Part shown: positions 33,468 to 41,494 of the stretch, piece after piece | How the letters are laid out: each line of letters opens with the position of its first letter | Numbering within the stretch: position 1 is the first letter of the stretch | Assembly (NCBI GenBank): GCA_026419575.1 | Contig: JANZZC010000120.1 | Coordinates: 1-41,494 of the forward strand | Direction of reading: 5' to 3' | DNA from: Thermomicrobium sp. | GTDB taxonomy: Bacteria; Chloroflexota; Chloroflexia; Thermomicrobiales; Thermomicrobiaceae | DNA: 41,494 nucleotides | Notes under the pieces: model-generated | Databases searched by the model: none | What the model was told of the DNA's origin: nothing | Seen by the model: the letters and a program-made list of their open reading frames with translations, nothing else | Position numbers and translations under genes: made by a program

Positions 33468-34025
33468 TCACGCTCCAGCTGGTCCGCGCTCGTCGCCCGC
33501 CTCTCGCGCCAGCGCTGCTCGCCGCAGCGACTCGGCGACTTCGACGACGCGATCCAGAGGCTGGTCGAGCGCATCCCAGGCGATCACGATCGGCGTCCCG
33601 TAGCGTTCGATCAGTTCCTCGGCGGCCCGACGCCGCACCGGGTCCAAGGCGGCCGCGAAGCGCTGCGGCCGGTACACGTGGACGAGCAGCCGTCGCCCTC
33701 TCGTGGTGTGCGCTTCGACGCGCCGCACGTCCCGCCAGCTGATCCGACCGGCATGCACGAAGGAAGCCCGATCGATCAATCCCTCGGGATCCAACTCGAG
33801 CACCGGCGTCCGGTCGAACGCGGCCAGCAGCGTGAGGAGACCGGCGAAAATGAGGAAGATCGCCATGGAAATGGCGAACAGACGCTCCACCCAGGCCCCG
33901 GCGACCACAGCGAACCAGACGGCAACCGGCAAGAAGGCGAGCGCCAGCCCGCCGAGGAGAGCCGTCCGCACGCGACTCCTGCGCACTACCAGCCGAGGAG
34001 AAGACGCCGCCGCTCCGTTTCCCAT
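33468..34025 (-). CDS. STM3941-like two-helix membrane protein
   Basis: A 185-aa protein with two adjacent transmembrane helices (ALLGGLALAFLPVAVWFAVV and LFAISMAIFLIFAGLLTLL) followed by a cytoplasmic PH-like beta domain. The pattern LELDPEGLIDRASFVHAGRI, ISWRDVRRVE, YGTPIVIAWDALDQPLDRV resembles the STM3941 family, whose role is unknown. ATG 34025 has GGAGGAAC upstream. It is transcribed alone, away from the M42 peptidase gene; the 270-bp gap between them carries only promoters. Confidence 0.72.
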   Translation of the reverse strand: MGNGAAASSPRLVVRRSRVRTALLGGLALAFLPVAVWFAVVAGAWVERLFAISMAIFLIFAGLLTLLAAFDRTPVLELDPEGLIDRASFVHAGRISWRDVRRVEAHTTRGRRLLVHVYRPQRFAAALDPVRRRAAEELIERYGTPIVIAWDALDQPLDRVVEVAESLRRAALAREAGDERGPAGA

Positions 34026-34226
34026 CGTCGCGTTCCTCCGGATCGCATCGCTCGCGTCGGGGGAAGTGTCGAGCGTCCGAGCGCGGCAGGCAAGACGATC
34101 GCTGGACATGGCTCGGCAGCGGGTGCCCCTATGGACGTCGCGGTGAGCGAGACGCAGCCGCGATGCTCGGGGCGATGCCGTCCGCTCGATTCCCTACGAG
34201 ACAGCGCGAGGACACCGTACGAGGGA

Positions 34227-34256
34227 CTGACGACAGCCGCCGGAGCGCGGTATCCT
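34227..34256 (+). promoter_or_regulatory. Possible promoter of the M42 peptidase gene
   Basis: CTGACG (34227-34232), an 18-base spacer and TATCCT (34251-34256) lie 40 bases upstream of the ATG. This is only a moderate match to the sigma-70 consensus. Confidence 0.45.
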
Positions 34257-34295
34257 GGCGCAAGCGACTCTGAGGGTAGATCGAGGAGCTCGACG

Positions 34296-35345
34296 ATGCG
34301 TGAACGGATCGCCGAAGTGCTGACCGACCTCATGGCCCTCCCCGGGCCGACCGGGCAGGAGGAGCCGGTTCTCGCCTGGCTGGAGCGCGCCTGGGCACCG
34401 CACGTCAAGCGACTCTGGCGCAGCCGCATCGGCAATCTGCTCGCCTACGTCGGCGGCTCCGGACCTCGACTTCTCCTGACGGCACATGCCGACGAGCTGA
34501 GCTTCGTCGTCCGCTCGATCGATCAGAGCGGCCTGCTCTGGCTCACCACCGGGCAAGTCCGCGGTGAGCCGCACGAGCGTTTTCCGGTCGGACAGCCCGC
34601 GCTCGTCGTCGGCCGGGGTCTCGCCGTCGAGGGCGTCTTCGTGACCGCGACCGGTCACGTAGTGCCGGAAGAGCGGCGGAGCAAGCCGGTGACGTTCGCC
34701 GATCTCCTCGTCGACATCGGTGCGAACTCGAAGCAAGAGGTCCTCGAGCGAGGGATCACGGTCGGCGCCAGCGTCATCTGGAACCCTCCGGCCCGGCGGC
34801 TCGGACCGCGCCTGTACGGGAAAGCGATCGACGATCGCGTGGGACTCGCGCTCATGACGCTGCTCGTACGGCAGATCGACCCTCAGCAACTCAACTGCGC
34901 CCTCTACCTGGCGGCGACGGTGCAGGAGGAGAACGGGCTGCTCGGCGCGAGCTCCCTCCGGGCCGACCTCGACGTCGACTGGGCGGTGGCGCTCGACGTG
35001 GGATTGGTCGGCGACCTGCCGACGATCGGCGAGCAATGGATGCCAGCGGTCCTCGGGGGCGGCCCCCAGCTGGTGCACAAGGACGCTGCGACGCACTACG
35101 ACCGACGTCTGCTGTGGCGCCTGGCCGAACTCGCGCACCGAACCGGTATCCCGGTCCAGCACGTCGTCTTCGAACGCTACGGCAGCGACGGGGCAGCGCT
35201 CATCCGCCAAGGGATACCGACCGCGCTCCTGGCGATCGGCGCGCGGCATACCCATGCCCCGTTCGAGGCGGTCGATCTCTCCGATGCCGAAGCGACGTTG
35301 CTCTTGCTCGAGCAGCTCGTCTACGAAGGGCCGGCGGAGTCCTGA
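34296..35345 (+). CDS. M42 family metallopeptidase (tetrahedral aminopeptidase type)
   Basis: A 349-aa di-metal aminopeptidase of the M42 family (glutamyl-aminopeptidase, TET or deblocking type), which trims peptides released by proteases. Metal and catalytic residues are visible in LLTAHADELSF (His-Asp), YGKAIDDRVG (bridging Asp), TVQEENGLLG (Glu-Glu), ALDVGLVGD (Asp) and GARHTHAPFE (His). ATG 34296 is preceded by GAGGAG. It is convergent with the enoyl-reductase-like gene with 13 bp between stops. Oligomeric TET particles are typical; cytoplasmic. Confidence 0.93.
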   Translation: MRERIAEVLTDLMALPGPTGQEEPVLAWLERAWAPHVKRLWRSRIGNLLAYVGGSGPRLLLTAHADELSFVVRSIDQSGLLWLTTGQVRGEPHERFPVGQPALVVGRGLAVEGVFVTATGHVVPEERRSKPVTFADLLVDIGANSKQEVLERGITVGASVIWNPPARRLGPRLYGKAIDDRVGLALMTLLVRQIDPQQLNCALYLAATVQEENGLLGASSLRADLDVDWAVALDVGLVGDLPTIGEQWMPAVLGGGPQLVHKDAATHYDRRLLWRLAELAHRTGIPVQHVVFERYGSDGAALIRQGIPTALLAIGARHTHAPFEAVDLSDAEATLLLLEQLVYEGPAES

Positions 35346-35358
35346 CGCCCGCGGCGGC

Positions 35359-36150
35359 TCAGGGAACCAGGGACTCCCCGCCGTCCACCTTGATGACGTT
35401 CCCGGTGATCCACGTCAACCCGGGCATGCTCAGCGCACGAATGGCACGCGCGATGTCCTCCGGTGCAGTCAGTCGCCCGCTCGGGTTTCGCCGCTCCGCC
35501 TCGCGGAGCATCTCTTCGGCGCCAGGAATCTTGGCCTGCGCGGGAGTGGGCGTCACGCCGGCCTGGATCGCGTTCACCGTGATCCCGTACTTGGCCAGTT
35601 CGACCGCGAGCTGCCGCACGTGCGACTCCAGCGCAGCCTTGGCCGCCGACACCGGCCCGTAGCCGCGCCAGACCCGGGTCGAACCCTCGCTCGTCATCGC
35701 GAAGATCCGCGCGTCGCGCTCGAAGAGCCCGGCGTGGAAGAGGTCCTGCGTCCAGTAGACGAGCGAGTTGGCCATGACGTCGAGCGTCATCTCGAGCTGC
35801 TTCTGCGTCACTTCCTGTGCCGGATCCTCGTCGATGTACGGACGCAGCGTGCCGAAAGCGAGCGAGTGCATGAGCACGCGCACGCGCGCACCGCGTTCGC
35901 GCAGCGCTGCCGTGACCTGCTGGCGCGTCTCGGCATCCGCCGCATTGGCGTTGACGAAGAGCGCCTGCACGCCTGCCGACTCGACGTCCGCCTTCACCGC
36001 TTCGGCCATCGGTAGCGTCGCTCGACGATCGAGGTGAACGCCGCAGATATGCATGCCAGCGCGGGCGAGCTCGCGCGCGGTCGCCGCGCCGAAACCGCTC
36101 GACGCTCCCAGAATGACCGCCCAGTACCCGGTGAAGCCTTCGTTCCCCAT
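35359..36150 (-). CDS. Enoyl-ACP reductase-like SDR (FabI/FabL type)
   Basis: A 263-aa divergent short-chain dehydrogenase. The catalytic pair has the wide spacing of enoyl-ACP reductases: Y164, six residues, K171 (YGPVSAAK). The normal SDR spacing is three residues. It also has ILGASSGFGAATARELARAG for the cofactor, LMHSLAFGTLRPY in place of the SDR NNAG block, and GITVNAIQAGVTPTPA and ITGNVIKVDGGES near the end. This suits reduction of enoyl-ACP or enoyl-CoA in fatty acid elongation; FabL is the closest described type. ATG 36150 has GGAAGGGCAG upstream. It follows the histidine kinase gene by 67 bp. Confidence 0.85.
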   Translation of the reverse strand: MGNEGFTGYWAVILGASSGFGAATARELARAGMHICGVHLDRRATLPMAEAVKADVESAGVQALFVNANAADAETRQQVTAALRERGARVRVLMHSLAFGTLRPYIDEDPAQEVTQKQLEMTLDVMANSLVYWTQDLFHAGLFERDARIFAMTSEGSTRVWRGYGPVSAAKAALESHVRQLAVELAKYGITVNAIQAGVTPTPAQAKIPGAEEMLREAERRNPSGRLTAPEDIARAIRALSMPGLTWITGNVIKVDGGESLVP

Positions 36151-36217
36151 GCTGCCCTTCCCGTTCCCACGCCACCGTTCGTGTCGCCTGCAGTATCCGC
36201 GTCCGAGCCCACCAGCG

Positions 36218-37927
36218 TCAACTCGTGACGGTGGCGCGGTCGACCACTTGCCCCTCCGGAACGAAGCGAACCCGCACGAGCGTTCCACCGTCCGCCGCCG
36301 GACCGATCTCGAGTTCGCCGCGGAGATCGACCTCGACGAGCGTCCGCGCGATCTGGAGCCCGAGACCGCGCCCGCGCAGGGGGTCGAAATCGACCGGCAG
36401 CCCACGACCGTCGTCCTCGACCTCGAGCACGGCCCGTTCGCCCTCGGCACGCACGCGGACCGCGAGTCGGCCTGGACCGTCCTGGAAACCGTGGCGCACC
36501 GCATTGGTCACGAACTCGTTGAGCAAGAGCGCCAGCACGGTCGTCTGCCGCGAGGAGACCGCGACCTCGTCCCCCTCGATCGTCCACGCCACTGGGACGT
36601 CGTCTCCGTACAGCGAGTGGACCGCCTGCGTGACGACGATACGAGCCAACTCCACCAAGGAGACCTCCGGCATCTCCCGCCCGCTCAGGAGATCGTGCAC
36701 GACGGTGAGACTGCGGATACGGCTCACCGCGTCCTGGAGCACCGCGCGTGCCTCCGGCCCTGCTCGCCGGGCTTGGAGGGAGAGCAAGGCGGCGACCGTC
36801 TGCAGGTTGTTGCGGACACGGTGGTGGAGCTCGCGGAGCAGCGTCGAAGCGCGCGCCAGACCGCGCCGCGCTTCCTCGTAGAGTTCCGCGTTCTCGATCG
36901 CGATAGCCGCCGTATCGGTGAACGCGTGCAGGAGCCCGGTCTGCGCCGGTTGCGTCGTCCCGAGCGGGTAGGCGAGACACAGCGCCCCCACGGCCCGACG
37001 CCCAGTGATCATCGGGAGGGCATACACTGCCACGCCGACCTCGTCCAGCTCGCGCCAGACGGCGGCTCCCGAGTCCAGCACGTCCTGCACGACGCCGCGC
37101 AAGGCTCGTTCCACCAGCACATCGTGCCGCTGCGCCCAGTCGAGCGGCGCCGCCCGCAGCAGTTCGAGCCCGCCGCCCTTGGAACGCGACTGGCGGAAGA
37201 TCGCGACACCGCGCGCTCCCGACAGCTCGATCGCGCGGCCGGCGATCGTGGCCAGAAGTTCGTCGAGATCGAGCGTCGAGGCGATGGCGCGCCAGAGCTG
37301 CTGCAGGAGCTCCAGCTGGGCGATGCGGCGTCGCAGCTCCGCGTCAGTCTCGCTGTACAGCATGGCGTTCTCGATCGCGATCGCGATCTCGCCGGCAGCC
37401 GTCTCCAGGAAGTCGATCTCCTCCGGCCAGAACTCGCGCGGCTCGAGGGTCAAGATGTTCAGCACACCGAGCAAGCGACCCGGTTGCCGCGCGATGAGCG
37501 GCACCGAGACCTGGCTGGCGAACGGTCGATCGTCGACGTGCGGGTAGTCGACGTATGCCGGATGGCGCGGCGCATCGAAGGCGATCTGGAGGCGACGCGT
37601 GAGCGCTGCCTGTCCGGTGATCCCAACCCCGAGCGGCAACGTGAACCGGCCGGCCCGATCGGGCGCCACCCCATCGACCGCCCGGAGCGTCAGCGTCCCG
37701 GACGACTCGTCGTAGAGGAAAATGCCGCAAGAATCGGCGCGCATCGTCTCGCGCAGCACCCGCGCCACGGTGCTCAACATCTCGTCCAGGTCGAGGCTAC
37801 TCGTGGCCGCGCGCGTGATCCAATGGAGCGCTTGCAGCCGCCCGACCGGTCCAGCCAGGACCCGGCGGCTCGGATCGACGGGAGCTTTCAAGAGTTCAGC
37901 GAGCGTTTCCCATTCGTTGTCGAGCAT
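36218..37927 (-). CDS. GAF-GAF sensor histidine kinase (HisKA_2 type)
   Basis: A 569-aa soluble two-component kinase. It has two GAF domains (about 20-190 and 205-345, the first with SCGIFLYDES and GITGQAAL, each ending in an AIAIENA helix). A HisKA_2 phosphoacceptor helix (LRELHHRVRNNLQTVAALLS, near residue 360) and a HATPase domain (NEFVTNAVRHGF, EDDGRGLP, GRGLGLQIARTLVE) follow. No transmembrane helix is present, so it senses an intracellular ligand, light or redox signal. No response regulator is adjacent. ATG 37927 is preceded by GGGGGA only one base away and GGAGG further up, so the start is tentative. It diverges from herA. Confidence 0.9.
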   Translation of the reverse strand: MLDNEWETLAELLKAPVDPSRRVLAGPVGRLQALHWITRAATSSLDLDEMLSTVARVLRETMRADSCGIFLYDESSGTLTLRAVDGVAPDRAGRFTLPLGVGITGQAALTRRLQIAFDAPRHPAYVDYPHVDDRPFASQVSVPLIARQPGRLLGVLNILTLEPREFWPEEIDFLETAAGEIAIAIENAMLYSETDAELRRRIAQLELLQQLWRAIASTLDLDELLATIAGRAIELSGARGVAIFRQSRSKGGGLELLRAAPLDWAQRHDVLVERALRGVVQDVLDSGAAVWRELDEVGVAVYALPMITGRRAVGALCLAYPLGTTQPAQTGLLHAFTDTAAIAIENAELYEEARRGLARASTLLRELHHRVRNNLQTVAALLSLQARRAGPEARAVLQDAVSRIRSLTVVHDLLSGREMPEVSLVELARIVVTQAVHSLYGDDVPVAWTIEGDEVAVSSRQTTVLALLLNEFVTNAVRHGFQDGPGRLAVRVRAEGERAVLEVEDDGRGLPVDFDPLRGRGLGLQIARTLVEVDLRGELEIGPAADGGTLVRVRFVPEGQVVDRATVTS

Positions 37928-37960
37928 TCCCCCAGATCCGCCTCCGTCGGTTTCTTTCCA

Positions 37961-37969
37961 TGGTACAAT
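37961..37969 (+). promoter_or_regulatory. Extended -10 promoter of the herA operon
   Basis: TGGTACAAT combines a TG extension with a five-of-six -10 hexamer (TACAAT, 37964-37969), 38 bases before the herA ATG, with no good -35. It supports translation from 38008 over an earlier ATG at 37960. Confidence 0.6.
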
Positions 37970-38007
37970 CCGCTGCGCGGAGACGGCAGGGTGCGAACGG
38001 ACGTGGC

Positions 38008-39648
38008 ATGGTAGAGGTCGAGGCACAGCGACCCGACGAGCCAGCGAGCCTCGGAACGGAGTTCCTCGGTGTCGTCACCGGGGGAAGCTTCAGCGAGGGA
38101 CTCCGCGTCCGCCTGGCGGACCCGGCGCTCGTCGAACGCCTGCGGGTCGGCAGTTTCGTCGTTCTCGAGGGTGACCGGCACCGCTACTTCGGCATGGTCA
38201 CCGATCTGTCGCTGGATACCACCGACCCAGCGCTCACGGTCGATCCTCCGCTGCATTCTCCCTTCGTGAACCGCATCCTGCGCGGCACGCAAGCTTTCGC
38301 GACGGCGGAAATCCGTCCGTCGCTCGAACTGGAGCACGGACGGGAGGAGCCGCAACCCGCCCGGACCATCCCGCCGCATTTCGCGCACCTGCGGCTAGCG
38401 ACGCCCGACGACTTCGCGGCCGTCTTCGGTCGCGAGGACCGGACGCGGTTCGCCCTCGGCACGCCGCCGGCCATGGACATCCCCGTCCCGATCGACCTGG
38501 CCGAGCTGGTCAAGCGCTCGAACGGGGTCTTCGGGCAGAGCGGGAGCGGCAAGAGCGTGCTCACCCGCTTGCTGCTCATCGGCCTCATTCTCGCCGACGA
38601 GGTCTCGGTCCTGCTCTTCGACATGCACAACGAGTACGCCCGCGCACCGGCCGACCAACCCCAGCTGATCGGGCTCCTCGAGCTGTTCGGCGCCACCCGC
38701 GTCCAGGTCTACACCTTGGACGACCGGACCGAGCGAAGCGCGAGCGCCCGCACGATCCGCATCGGTCTCGACCAGATCGAACCGGAAGACATCGAGTTGC
38801 TCGCCGAGGAACTCAACCTGAATCCGACCTTCGCCACGGTGGCGCACCACCTCTCGGCACGCTACGGACGATCCTGGATCCAGCGGACACAGGAGTTCGA
38901 CCAGGACGCGGTGAAGGAGTTCTGCGCGGCGACCGGCGTCGCCGAGGCCTCGGTGAACGCGCTGCGCTCCAAGCTGGGTCGGCTCGTCCGCCGGCCCTAC
39001 ATCTCGCCGACGCTCGACGCCTCCGTCATCGACGACATCATCGCCAAACTCCAGCGCGGAACGCACGTCATCGTCCAATTCGGCCGCAACGACTCGTTCC
39101 TCGACTACATGCTGGTCGCAAACCTGCTCACGCGACGCATCCACGCTCGGTACACCGAAGACGTCCTCCAGGCGCAACTCGTCGGCAGCGCAGGCACGGT
39201 GCGTCCGCTCGTCATCGTCTTGGAAGAGGCGCACAAGTTCCTCACGCCGGAGGCCGCGCGTCAGTCGATCTTCGGAACGATCGCGCGGGAGATGCGCAAG
39301 TACCGCGTGACGCTGCTCATCGTCGACCAGCGGCCGTCGAGCATCGACCGGGAAATCCTGTCCCAGCTGGGCACCAAGATCATCGGGCCGCTGAGCGACC
39401 AGCAGGACATCGAGGCCGTCCTCACCGGTGTCGCCGACCGTTCGGGACTCCGCAACCTTCTGGCGAATCTGAACCCGCGCCAGGAGTGCGTCATCGTCGG
39501 GCATGCCGTCCGCATGCCGGTCGCCATCCGTACCCGGCAGTACCGGCGGGACGACTTGCTGGAGCTCGTGCGTTCGCGTTCCCCTGCGCTCGCCGACGGG
39601 CCGACCGCCGCGGACGAAGCGTTCCTGCGTCTCGTGACCGGACAGTGA
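38008..39648 (+). CDS. herA: HerA-type DNA-translocating ATPase
   Basis: A 546-aa FtsK/HerA-superfamily hexameric ATPase involved in DNA end processing. The N-terminal HAS-barrel (FLGVVTGGSFSEGLRVRL, SFVVLEGDRHRYFGMVTDL) precedes the RecA-like core. Walker A is GQSGSGKS at 176-183, and Walker B with the catalytic Glu is VIVLEEAHKF at 402-411. A later RVTLLIVDQRPSSIDREILSQ segment carries the arginine-finger and sensor region. ATG 38008 is chosen on promoter position. The usual HerA partner is the NurA nuclease, but here the next gene, 10 bp downstream, is an SbcD/Mre11-type nuclease. Confidence 0.93.
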   Translation: MVEVEAQRPDEPASLGTEFLGVVTGGSFSEGLRVRLADPALVERLRVGSFVVLEGDRHRYFGMVTDLSLDTTDPALTVDPPLHSPFVNRILRGTQAFATAEIRPSLELEHGREEPQPARTIPPHFAHLRLATPDDFAAVFGREDRTRFALGTPPAMDIPVPIDLAELVKRSNGVFGQSGSGKSVLTRLLLIGLILADEVSVLLFDMHNEYARAPADQPQLIGLLELFGATRVQVYTLDDRTERSASARTIRIGLDQIEPEDIELLAEELNLNPTFATVAHHLSARYGRSWIQRTQEFDQDAVKEFCAATGVAEASVNALRSKLGRLVRRPYISPTLDASVIDDIIAKLQRGTHVIVQFGRNDSFLDYMLVANLLTRRIHARYTEDVLQAQLVGSAGTVRPLVIVLEEAHKFLTPEAARQSIFGTIAREMRKYRVTLLIVDQRPSSIDREILSQLGTKIIGPLSDQQDIEAVLTGVADRSGLRNLLANLNPRQECVIVGHAVRMPVAIRTRQYRRDDLLELVRSRSPALADGPTAADEAFLRLVTGQ

Positions 39649-39658
39649 GGCGGAAGGC

Positions 39659-40939
39659 ATGCCGCTCCGCTTGCTCCACTTCGCCGATCTCCACCTCGGT
39701 GTCGAGACCCACGGGACCTTCCGTCCGGAGCTCGGCCACAGTAGCCGCGTCCAGGACTTTCTCGATTCCTTCGATCAGATCATCGAGGCAGCGCTCGCCG
39801 AGCCAGTCGACGCCGTCCTCTTCGCCGGCGATGCCTTCAAGAACGCCGACCCCAGCCCCACGTTGCAGCGGCACTTCGCCTCCCGCATCCAACGGCTTCT
39901 CGCCGCCGGTATCCCGATCGTGCTGTTGGTCGGGAACCATGATCGTCCGCGGACGCTGACCCGCTCGACGCCGATGGACATCTACGCAGCGCTGCGCCTA
40001 CCGGGTGTGCGCGTCGCCAACGCCATCGAGCTAATCACGCTCGAGACCCGGAGCGGGCCGCTCCAGGTGGTGACGCTGCCGTGGATCCCCGCGAGCGCCC
40101 TCTCGGTGAAAGACGACCTGCGCAATGCCTCTCCGGCCGAACTCGAGCGGCAGTTCAAAGAGATGATCGGGCGCGCGGTGCGCGGCTGCCTCGACCGTCT
40201 CGACCCGGCCGCTCCGGCCGTCTTCCTCGGTCACCTCTCGATGGAGGGGGGACACTTCGGCTTCGAGCGCAACGCCTCGCTCGGTACCGACCCGCTCTTC
40301 GCGCTCGACGAACTCGGCCTCGATCGGGCGCCGCTCGATTACGTCGCGCTCGGTCACCTGCACTCGCACCAGGTGCTGCACCACCGCCCGCCGGTCGTCT
40401 ACGCTGGCAGCGTCGAACGGATCGACTTCGGGGAGGAACACGAGGAGAAGGGCTTCGTCCTCGTGACGATCGAGGACGGCTCCCATCCCCGCCGGACCGA
40501 TTGGGAGTTCCGACCGCTGCGCACTCGCCCGATGCGGTCGCTCCGCTTCACGCTCGCGAGCGAGGTGCCGATGGACGAACTCCGCCGTGTCCTGGAGCGT
40601 CGGGCTGCCGATCTGGCGAACGCGATCGTGCGCCTCTCTCTCCACGTTCCCTCGGAGCGTACCAGTGCGATCCGCGTCAACGAAGTCCGCCGCTGGTTGC
40701 TCGAGCTGGGCGCCGCCTACGTCGCTGGCATCGTGCTCGAGACCGAGCGCAGCAGTCGTGCTCGCGTGAACCTCTCGCGCGACGCGCGGCACGATCCCGT
40801 CGCGCTGCTCGAGCAGTGGGTACGTCTGCAGCAGCTCCCCGACGATTTCGCCCGCGCCGTCGTCGCGCACGGGCGGGAACTGATCGCGCGGGCCGACGGC
40901 GGGGAGACGCCGGGGAACCGAGAACCCGGTCAGAGATAG
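39659..40939 (+). CDS. SbcD/Mre11-family DNA repair exonuclease
   Basis: A 426-aa metallophosphoesterase nuclease. The phosphoesterase motifs are FADLHLG (Asp10, His12), LFAGDAF, LVGNHDRP, FLGHLSMEG and ALGHLHSHQ, in the order seen in Mre11 and SbcD. The C-terminal third is a capping domain. Members cut DNA ends or hairpins, usually with the Rad50/SbcC ATPase; no such gene is in this window. The start ATG 39659 lies 10 bp behind herA with GGCGGAAGG, so both are cotranscribed and probably cooperate in double-strand-break resection. The 3' end overlaps the convergent S9 peptidase gene by 10 bases. Confidence 0.92.
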   Translation: MPLRLLHFADLHLGVETHGTFRPELGHSSRVQDFLDSFDQIIEAALAEPVDAVLFAGDAFKNADPSPTLQRHFASRIQRLLAAGIPIVLLVGNHDRPRTLTRSTPMDIYAALRLPGVRVANAIELITLETRSGPLQVVTLPWIPASALSVKDDLRNASPAELERQFKEMIGRAVRGCLDRLDPAAPAVFLGHLSMEGGHFGFERNASLGTDPLFALDELGLDRAPLDYVALGHLHSHQVLHHRPPVVYAGSVERIDFGEEHEEKGFVLVTIEDGSHPRRTDWEFRPLRTRPMRSLRFTLASEVPMDELRRVLERRAADLANAIVRLSLHVPSERTSAIRVNEVRRWLLELGAAYVAGIVLETERSSRARVNLSRDARHDPVALLEQWVRLQQLPDDFARAVVAHGRELIARADGGETPGNREPGQR

Positions 40940-41494
40940 GTGCGGAACCAGCGTACCTCGTGCGCGAGGTGTTCCAGGCGGTGGCGCGGCCGCCCGCTGC
41001 GGGTCAGGTTGTGCCCTTCGCCCGGGAAGCGGACGAGCTCGACGACCCGTCCCAGACGGCGAATCCAAGCGAAGAGCTCCTCGGCCTGCCCGATCGGGCA
41101 GCGCCAGTCCTCTTCGGCGTGGAGGAGGAGCAGCGGAGTACGGATGTTCGGCGCGTAGGTCAACGGCGAGAGACGCCGGTAGCGCTCCGGATCTTCCCAC
41201 GGCGCTGCGCCGATTTCCCATTCGCTGAAGTAGACGCCGATATCGCTCGTGCCGTACATGCTGAGCAGATCGGAGACGCACCGCATCGAGACCGCCGCCT
41301 TGAAGCGGTCGGTATGTCCAACGATCCAGTTGGTCATGTAGCCGCCGTAGGACCCGCCGCAGACGCCGAGACGGTCGGGATCCGCCCATCCCTGTGCGAG
41401 GACCGCATCGACCGCTGCCATGAGGTCGGGCATATCGGCTTCGCCCCAGGCGCCGCGTGTACAGGCGAGGAATTCTTCGCCGTAGCCTTGACTG
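40930..41494 (-). CDS. S9 family peptidase (prolyl oligopeptidase-like), 5' end cut off
   Basis: The C-terminal 187 residues of an alpha/beta-hydrolase peptidase of the acylaminoacyl-peptidase/DPP type. The catalytic serine is in GVCGGSYGGY, the aspartate in LLHAEEDWRCPIGQAEE, and the histidine in FPGEGHNLTRSGRPRHR. Upstream in frame the sequence SQGYGEEFLACTRGAWGEAD, typical of the region before the serine loop, runs off the window, so the beta-propeller half and the start are missing. It is a cytoplasmic or exported oligopeptidase; no leader is visible. Confidence 0.93.
   Translation of the reverse strand, partial: SQGYGEEFLACTRGAWGEADMPDLMAAVDAVLAQGWADPDRLGVCGGSYGGYMTNWIVGHTDRFKAAVSMRCVSDLLSMYGTSDIGVYFSEWEIGAAPWEDPERYRRLSPLTYAPNIRTPLLLLHAEEDWRCPIGQAEELFAWIRRLGRVVELVRFPGEGHNLTRSGRPRHRLEHLAHEVRWFRTYL

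Noticed and set aside
29217-34295. Very long plus-strand frame (about 1,690 codons) upstream of the M42 peptidase in the same register
   Set aside because: It is antisense to the YibE/F, permease and ABC ATPase genes and shows low-complexity Arg/Asp/His composition; only the part from 34296 is real.
1-41494. CRISPR arrays, insertion sequences, phage genes, integrases
   Set aside because: No regularly spaced repeats, transposase or phage proteins, or terminal inverted repeats were seen; the three tRNAs show no adjacent integrase or duplicated 3' ends.

Overview
The window is high-GC bacterial DNA with densely packed genes. Operons have gaps of a few bases, and several convergent gene pairs overlap at their stops. 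Gene content points to a thermophilic or thermotolerant member of the Chloroflexota, probably class Thermomicrobia (Sphaerobacter/Thermomicrobium-like). The clues are a TilS-HPT fusion followed by ftsH, a bacterial HerA, and many M20/M42/S9 peptidases and MBL-fold enzymes. This taxonomic call is inference, because no rRNA or marker gene is present. The first 19 bases are a Tn5/Nextera mosaic-end adapter left on the contig end, not genomic sequence.

Layout. 20-7078 (minus): a truncated metallophosphoesterase, a nucleotidyltransferase-fold protein, pyruvate phosphate dikinase (ppdK) and a PcrA/UvrD helicase. 7181-13153 (plus): a long operon behind a near-consensus promoter. It holds both subunits of a 3-oxoacid-type CoA transferase, a small NifU-like CxxC protein, a UGSC-family protein whose key residue is an in-frame TGA (predicted selenocysteine 95), a conserved partner protein, and three short-chain dehydrogenases, the first of which is frameshifted. 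13174-18617: tRNA-Met, a TilS-hypoxanthine phosphoribosyltransferase fusion, ftsH, a small hypothetical gene, tRNA-Ala and tRNA-Gly. 18787-21176 (minus): two tandem paralogous proteins of unknown function.

21375-28322: enoyl-CoA hydratase, a two-repeat lipoprotein, an MBL-fold hydrolase, a membrane-anchored J-domain protein, an M20 peptidase overlapping a HAD phosphatase (itself in frame with a second small gene), rhomboid protease and O6-alkylguanine-DNA methyltransferase. 28319-33227 (minus): an ABC exporter pair (ATPase and 991-aa FtsX-type permease) followed by a YibE/F membrane protein and the methyltransferase, spaced as one operon. 33468-38000: an STM3941-like membrane protein, an M42 aminopeptidase, an enoyl-ACP-reductase-like SDR and a GAF-GAF histidine kinase. 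38008-41494: HerA ATPase plus an SbcD/Mre11 nuclease, meeting a truncated S9 peptidase.

The most interesting region is 7.2-13.1 kb. The TGA at 9262-9264 falls exactly at the U of a U-G-S-C motif, in an otherwise continuous frame. A short GC stem-loop follows at a distance suitable for a bacterial SECIS element. The gene is flanked by redox-type and CoA-dependent catabolic genes under one promoter. This looks like a selenocysteine-dependent catabolic or redox system whose substrate is not known.
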